Of a DNA stretch of 10,390 nucleotides, positions 6,634-10,390 are shown piece after piece; position 1 is the stretch's first letter; every line of letters starts with the position of its first letter. The notes under the pieces were generated by a model. That model had not been told where the DNA came from. It saw only the letters and a list, made by a program, of their open reading frames with translations, and did not search any database. The stretch is taken from the NCBI GenBank assembly GCA_002361095.1, contig DERU01000265.1, positions 5,046 through 15,435 of the forward strand, written 5' to 3'. Source of the stretch: Lachnospiraceae bacterium UBA3332 (GTDB lineage Bacteria > Bacillota > Clostridia > Lachnospirales > Lachnospiraceae). A program made the position numbers and the translations under genes.

Positions 6634-7617
6634 TCACATAATATCCGCAAAATGCACTTTCAGTTTTTTAAATATGACCGCGCCCAATATAAACAGTACC
6701 ACCGTGATTACCCAGAAATAAACGGTGGAATAAAAATCCTCCCAAAACCACTGCTTCCCGTAAATCGCGTTGCGGTATCCCTCCACGATATAGACCAGCG
6801 GATTAATTTTCAAAAACATTTGCGTCCGCATGCCCACTCCGTTAATATTCCACAAAATAGGCGTCGCCCACATGCCCACCTGCAAAAAAATGTTGACAAT
6901 GGATTGCAAATCCCTAAAAAAAATCACCACAGAGCAGGTGGTATAACTGATTGCCAGCACCAGCATGAACATACAGGCGCTGTAATAAAAAATCTGCAGG
7001 GTATAAAGGGTCGGAAAATAGCCGTAGAAACCGGCGATCACCAAAGCCACCAATACAAAGAAAAGGTGAATGAAAGTCGCCGCAATGATTTTGATAATCG
7101 GCAGGATGCTGATTTTAAAGACTACCTTTTTTACCAGATAGTTATATTCCAAAAGCGCCGTCATGGAACTGGTCAGCGCTTCACTAAAATAAAACCACGG
7201 CACCAGCCCCGCCGTCAAAAACAGCACATAAGGCGCGTCCGCCGACCCCCTGCCCTGGTCGCTTTTCATCACAAGGTCAAATACCACATAATACATGGCA
7301 ACCGTAATCACAGGCTGCACCAATGCCCAAAATGCCCCCATGTAGGAACCCGCATACCGCTTCTTGAAATCGCTCTTGGCAAGCTTCCAGATCAGACGCC
7401 GGTTTTGATAGAGTTCCTTGGGCAATACCGTAATTTTATCGTAAAGCGCCGAAAATGCGGCGATGGCTGCCATAATCAACATGCAGGCAATGACTTTTTT
7501 CATCCGTTCGTCCTGCTGGTCCGCCAGCGGATTATGGTAAAGGACAATAACTACGCCAAGAATCACCATCAACACGGTGAAGATGGTGATCCCTGCCTTT
7601 TTGCTCATTTTTTTCAT
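6634..7617 (-). CDS. wzm: Polysaccharide ABC exporter permease (Wzm type) with extra N-terminal helices
   Basis: The 327-aa integral membrane protein is the transmembrane half of the exporter that works with the adjacent ATPase to move the finished lipid-linked polysaccharide across the membrane. The core ABC-2 permease begins near residue 72 with the amphipathic RRLIWKLAKSDFKKRY stretch and YMGAFWALVQP at 92-102, and ends with INPLVYIVEGYRNAIYG at 271-287 and a last helix at about 298-316. About six core helices are visible. Residues 1-70 add two more predicted helices (about 10-27 and 41-58) that the usual Wzm/TagG protein of about 260 aa lacks. The ATG at 7617 overlaps the rmlC stop as ATGA, indicating translational coupling, with AGGA 11 nt upstream. 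A second ATG at 7608 would shorten the protein by three residues. Substrate identity is inferred from context. Confidence 0.9.
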   Translation of the reverse strand: MKKMSKKAGITIFTVLMVILGVVIVLYHNPLADQQDERMKKVIACMLIMAAIAAFSALYDKITVLPKELYQNRRLIWKLAKSDFKKRYAGSYMGAFWALVQPVITVAMYYVVFDLVMKSDQGRGSADAPYVLFLTAGLVPWFYFSEALTSSMTALLEYNYLVKKVVFKISILPIIKIIAATFIHLFFVLVALVIAGFYGYFPTLYTLQIFYYSACMFMLVLAISYTTCSVVIFFRDLQSIVNIFLQVGMWATPILWNINGVGMRTQMFLKINPLVYIVEGYRNAIYGKQWFWEDFYSTVYFWVITVVLFILGAVIFKKLKVHFADIM

Positions 7618-8177
7618 TTTTTTTGTTTTCCTGTGTATTCCGAGATTCCCGGCCACTTCATATCCTTTTCCGAGAAAATCAGTTCCATGCCTTCGGGTAT
7701 CGGCCACTCCACCCCGATGTCCGGATCATTCCAGGCAATGCCTCCCTCATCGTTGGGATGGTAAAAATCGGTACATTTATAAGCAAACTCCGCATAATCG
7801 GAAAGCACCAAAAATCCGTGCGCAAAATTTTCAGGCACATAAAACTGCTTCTTGTTCTCTTCGGATAGCAGCACCCCATGCCACTGTCCAAAGGTGGGGG
7901 AACCCTCCCGCATATCCACCGCTACGTCAAAGACCTCTCCCCGCAGCACACGCACCAGCTTCGCCTGCGGATACTGGATCTGAAAATGCAGTCCCCGCAG
8001 CACCCCTCTTTTGGAAGCCGACTGGTTATCCTGTACAAAAACCTGATCAATCCCCGCCTCCCGGTAAGCTTCATAATGATAGGTTTCCATAAAATAACCC
8101 CTGTTATCCCCGAAAACCGCCGGGGTAATCACCTTTAAGCCTTCAATATGGCATGTCTCTACCGTAATCTTTCCCAT
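7614..8177 (-). CDS. rmlC: dTDP-4-dehydrorhamnose 3,5-epimerase
   Basis: The 187-aa cytosolic cupin converts dTDP-4-keto-6-deoxy-D-glucose to dTDP-4-keto-L-rhamnose, the third step of dTDP-L-rhamnose synthesis. Family signatures are clear: RGVLRGLHFQ at 57-66 containing the catalytic His64, KLVRVLRGEVFDVAVDMR at 73-90, VPENFAHGFLVLS at 114-126, YKCTDFY at 133-139 with the active-site Tyr133, WNDPDIGVEWP at 149-159, and the Asp172 partner in SEKD. Length matches the family (about 180-190 aa). The ATG at 8177 is chosen because GGGAGAG lies 9 nt upstream and the homology starts there; a 13-codon extension to 8216 has no family features. The 3' end runs through an A8 tract and its TGA overlaps the ATG of the permease gene. 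Confidence 0.95.
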   Translation of the reverse strand: MGKITVETCHIEGLKVITPAVFGDNRGYFMETYHYEAYREAGIDQVFVQDNQSASKRGVLRGLHFQIQYPQAKLVRVLRGEVFDVAVDMREGSPTFGQWHGVLLSEENKKQFYVPENFAHGFLVLSDYAEFAYKCTDFYHPNDEGGIAWNDPDIGVEWPIPEGMELIFSEKDMKWPGISEYTGKQKK

Positions 8178-8221
8178 CTGTATCGTCTCTCCCGCTCTTT
8201 GAAAGTTCCCAAACACACTCC

Positions 8222-9091
8222 CTACAGCCCGTTTGCGACTTCCACCAGATATTTTCCGTAGTTGGTTTTCATCAAAGGCTCCGCCAGCCGCAAAAGCTGC
8301 TCCCGGTCAATGAACCCCCGGCGAAACGCAATTTCCTCGATGCAGGAAATATACATCCCCTGCCGCTTCTGCACCGCCGCCACAAAATCGGCCGCATCCA
8401 ACAGCGAATCGTGGTTGCCCGTATCCAGCCACGCAAAACCGCGCCCCAAAGTCTCCACCATCAGCGTGCCCCGCCGCAGATACTCGTTATTGATGGAGGT
8501 AATTTCAATCTCTCCCCTGGCGGAGGGCTTGACGTTTTTGGCAATTTCCACCACATCATTGTCGTAAAAATACAGCCCCGGCACCGCATAGTTGCTCTTT
8601 GGACGCGCAGGCTTTTCCTCTATGGAAAGCGCCCTGCCGTTTTCGTCAAATTCCACCACACCGTATTCCCTGGGATCCCGCACGAAATAGCCGAAAATTG
8701 TGGCGCCCTTTTCCCGTTCGGCCGCCTGACGCAGCACCCGTGAAAAACTCTGCCCGTAAAAAATGTTGTCCCCCAAAACCAGGGCCGCGCTGTCCTTACC
8801 GATAAAATCCGCCCCAATAATAAACGCATCCGCAAGACCCCTCGGCTGTTCCTGTACCGCATAGGACACGGACAGCCCCAGCTGTTCTCCCGTTCCGAAC
8901 AGATCCTCAAATACCGGCAAATCCCTGGGCGTGGAAATAATCAGAATTTCCCGGATCCCCGCCAACATGAGCGTGGAAAGCGGATAATAAATCATCGGTT
9001 TGTCATAAACCGGCATAATTTGCTTGGAAATCGCTTTGGTCAACGGATACAGGCGGGTTCCGGAACCCCCGGCCAGAATAATACCCTTCAT
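8222..9091 (-). CDS. rmlA: Glucose-1-phosphate thymidylyltransferase
   Basis: The 289-aa cytosolic enzyme joins glucose-1-phosphate and dTTP to give dTDP-glucose, the first and usually feedback-controlled step toward dTDP-L-rhamnose. It shows the nucleotidyltransferase signature GGSGTRLYPLT at 8-18 with Lys23 downstream, QEQPRGLADAF at 80-90, the metal-site LGDN at 106-109 (Asp108), the sugar-binding EEKP at 158-161, GEIEIT at 193-198 and WLDTG at 221-225 (Asp223). The length is that of the tetrameric RmlA family. The ATG at 9091 follows GGGGGAGGG with a 6-nt spacer, and MKGIILAGG is the canonical beginning, so the upstream in-frame start at 9133 is rejected. It lies 19 bp after rmlB and 44 bp before rmlC. 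Confidence 0.96.
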   Translation of the reverse strand: MKGIILAGGSGTRLYPLTKAISKQIMPVYDKPMIYYPLSTLMLAGIREILIISTPRDLPVFEDLFGTGEQLGLSVSYAVQEQPRGLADAFIIGADFIGKDSAALVLGDNIFYGQSFSRVLRQAAEREKGATIFGYFVRDPREYGVVEFDENGRALSIEEKPARPKSNYAVPGLYFYDNDVVEIAKNVKPSARGEIEITSINNEYLRRGTLMVETLGRGFAWLDTGNHDSLLDAADFVAAVQKRQGMYISCIEEIAFRRGFIDREQLLRLAEPLMKTNYGKYLVEVANGL

Positions 9092-9110
9092 GAAAAACCC
9101 TCCCCCTGCG

Positions 9111-10190
9111 TCAGTCTTTATACATCTCCGCATAATATTTTTGGTAATCGCCGCTGGTCACATTCTTCATCCATTCTTCGTGTTCAAAGTACCACGCGAT
9201 GGTCTTTTTGATCCCTTCCCGGAACATGGTTTCCGGATACCAGCCGATTTCTTCCTTGATCTTATCGGGCGCAATGGCGTAACGCCTGTCGTGTCCCTTG
9301 CGGTCCTCCACATACGTAATCAGATCCTCGCTCACCAGCGCCCTCCTGGGATCGTCTGCCGCGAGCATCTCCTGCAGGGTTTCGATAATGATACGGATGA
9401 TCTCGATATTCTGCTTTTCATTATGGCCGCCCACGTTATAAGTTTCAAACAGCCTGCCCTTTTCCTGCACCATATCAATGGCTTTGGCGTGATCCTCCAC
9501 ATAAAGCCAGTCGCGCACATTCTTCCCGTCGCCGTAAACCGGAAGCTTCTTGCCCTGCAGCGCATTGTTGATAATCAGGGGAATCAGCTTTTCCGGAAAC
9601 TGGTAAGGTCCGTAATTGTTGGAGCAGTTGGTAATGTTGGCCGGGAAACGGTAGGTATCCATATAAGCTTTCACCAGCATGTCCGAACTGGCCTTACTGG
9701 CGGAATAAGGACTGTGGGGCGCATAGGGCGTTGTCTCATAAAAATAACCGCCGTCCTCCTCCAGGGAACCGTATACCTCGTCCGTGGACACATGCAGAAA
9801 CCGCTTTCCCTCTTTAAAACTCCCGTCCGGCAATTCCCAGGCCGCCTTCGCACAGTTTAGCATGACCGCCGTACCCAGCACATTGGTCTGTACAAATACT
9901 TCCGGATTGCGGATACTTCTGTCCACATGACTCTCCGCCGCAAAATGCACCACCCGGTCAATCTCATTTTCCGCAAAAATTTTTTCAATCGCCTGCTTGT
10001 CACAGATATCGGCTTTCACAAACGTATAATTGGGAAAGTTCTCCACCTCTTTCAAATTCTCCGGATTTCCTGCGTACGTCAGGGCATCCACATTGATGAT
10101 ACGGATGTCGTCCCCATATTTGCGAAACATGTAATGAATATAGTTGGAGCCGATGAAACCCGCTCCCCCCGTCACAAGATACGTTCTCAT
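9111..10190 (-). CDS. rmlB: dTDP-glucose 4,6-dehydratase
   Basis: The 359-aa NAD-dependent extended short-chain dehydrogenase converts dTDP-glucose to dTDP-4-keto-6-deoxy-glucose, the second step of the rhamnose pathway. The N-terminal TGGAGFIGS at 7-15 binds NAD. STDEVYG at 135-141 holds the dehydratase Asp137 and Glu138, and Tyr162/Lys166 in YSASK are the catalytic pair. The NNYGPYQFPEKLIPL stretch at 191-205 and RDWLYVEDH at 226-234 are characteristic of RmlB. Length is normal. The start at 10190 is supported by GAGG with a 6-nt spacer and by MRTYLVTGGAGFIG being the expected beginning; the longer frame to 10283 would run over the promoter. This is the first gene of the operon. No rmlD follows in the window, although B-A-C-D sets are common. 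Confidence 0.96.
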   Translation of the reverse strand: MRTYLVTGGAGFIGSNYIHYMFRKYGDDIRIINVDALTYAGNPENLKEVENFPNYTFVKADICDKQAIEKIFAENEIDRVVHFAAESHVDRSIRNPEVFVQTNVLGTAVMLNCAKAAWELPDGSFKEGKRFLHVSTDEVYGSLEEDGGYFYETTPYAPHSPYSASKASSDMLVKAYMDTYRFPANITNCSNNYGPYQFPEKLIPLIINNALQGKKLPVYGDGKNVRDWLYVEDHAKAIDMVQEKGRLFETYNVGGHNEKQNIEIIRIIIETLQEMLAADDPRRALVSEDLITYVEDRKGHDRRYAIAPDKIKEEIGWYPETMFREGIKKTIAWYFEHEEWMKNVTSGDYQKYYAEMYKD

Positions 10191-10196
10191 ATTTTT

Positions 10197-10200
10197 CCTC
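10197..10200 (-). promoter_or_regulatory. Ribosome binding site fixing the rmlB start
   Basis: GAGG on the minus strand, within AATGAGGAAAAAT, lies 6 nt before the ATG at 10190. It selects this ATG over in-frame upstream starts at 10202 and 10283, the latter being upstream of the predicted transcription start. Confidence 0.75.
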
Positions 10201-10240
10201 ATTTCCGCCCCATGAAAGGCATAAAATACCAATTTATGAC

Positions 10241-10269
10241 ATTGTACCACATAACCGCCGCTTTTCCAA
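10241..10269 (-). promoter_or_regulatory. Sigma-A type promoter with extended -10 for the operon
   Basis: On the minus strand TTGGAA (10269-10264, 4 of 6 consensus) and TACAAT (10246-10241, 5 of 6) are separated by exactly 17 nt. TGG immediately before TACAAT forms an extended -10 (TGn). Transcription would begin near 10234, giving a leader of about 45 nt before the rmlB ATG at 10190. It is the best promoter-like sequence seen upstream of any of the seven minus-strand genes, so it may drive the whole operon. An 8-bp palindrome TCGTACGA at 10289-10296, some 20 bp upstream of the -35, could be a regulator site but has no further support. Confidence 0.65.
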
Positions 10270-10296
10270 CCCCGCATATACATAAAAATCGTACGA

Positions 10297-10390
10297 CAGT
10301 AACGGTTCAGCCCCCAGTGGCGGCAGTTTAAGGCGGGAGGCAGGCAAGGGGATCCGCAGGCATGGGCAGCCTCTAAATGGCGGGCACAGG
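10297..10390. other. Non-coding upstream flank, no gene recognised
   Basis: This stretch beyond the promoter is fairly GC-rich. Two minus-strand frames stay open to the window edge, but neither shows a ribosome binding site, a recognisable domain or a plausible protein composition. No terminator hairpin or known RNA motif was seen. It may be the end of a longer intergenic region or the remnant of a neighbouring gene cut by the window edge. Confidence 0.4.

Noticed and set aside
6403..7764. 453-codon open frame on the + strand
   Set aside because: It is antisense to the clearly recognisable permease gene, very rich in His and Gln, and shows no family signature.
9024..9860. 278-codon open frame on the + strand
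   Set aside because: It is opposite rmlB, whose catalytic motifs are unambiguous; it has no motif of its own.
10191..10283. 31-codon N-terminal extension of RmlB
   Set aside because: It would overlap the -10 and -35 boxes and the predicted leader; the canonical start with its GAGG site is at 10190.
10236..10389. Minus-strand frame open from the right edge to a stop near 10236
   Set aside because: About 50 codons with no recognisable start, domain or composition signal; it runs through the promoter and is best treated as chance.

Overview
The window looks like a piece of a Clostridia genome, most likely Lachnospiraceae. It has moderate GC content, strong GGAGG-type ribosome binding sites, a TTG start, tightly packed or overlapping genes, and protein families typical of cell-surface polysaccharide loci in that group. 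No species can be named from the sequence alone.

Layout, left to right. Positions 1-137 hold no gene but a dense set of perfect inverted repeats: an AT-rich terminator-like hairpin (1-26) and an 82-bp element (43-124) with 9-bp terminal inverted repeats and a 12-bp internal palindrome. Position 138 starts the only + strand gene, a membrane-anchored SGNH-hydrolase-like protein. Everything from 10190 down to 1010 is one minus-strand gene train of seven genes: rmlB, rmlA, rmlC, a Wzm-type permease, a Wzt-type ATPase with a C-terminal carbohydrate-binding-like domain, a methyltransferase-kinase fusion, and a large GT2 glycosyltransferase. A good sigma-A type promoter with an extended -10 lies just upstream of rmlB (10241-10269). 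No convincing terminator lies at the operon's 3' end, where the last gene overlaps the convergent SGNH gene by 43 bp.

How the genes fit together. RmlA, RmlC and RmlB supply dTDP-4-keto-L-rhamnose (RmlD is not in the window). The glycosyltransferase probably adds rhamnose or a related sugar to a lipid-linked glycan in the cytoplasm. The methyltransferase-kinase has the domain order of WbdD, the chain terminator of E. coli O8/O9a, and retains recognisable kinase-fold residues. It may cap the chain. Wzm/Wzt would export the glycan, with the Wzt C-terminal domain recognising the cap or chain. The SGNH-like protein would act outside the membrane, perhaps adding or removing acyl groups. The overall picture is an ABC-transporter-dependent, length-controlled polysaccharide pathway in a probable Gram-positive. 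The chain-capping role is an inference from domain architecture and gene order.
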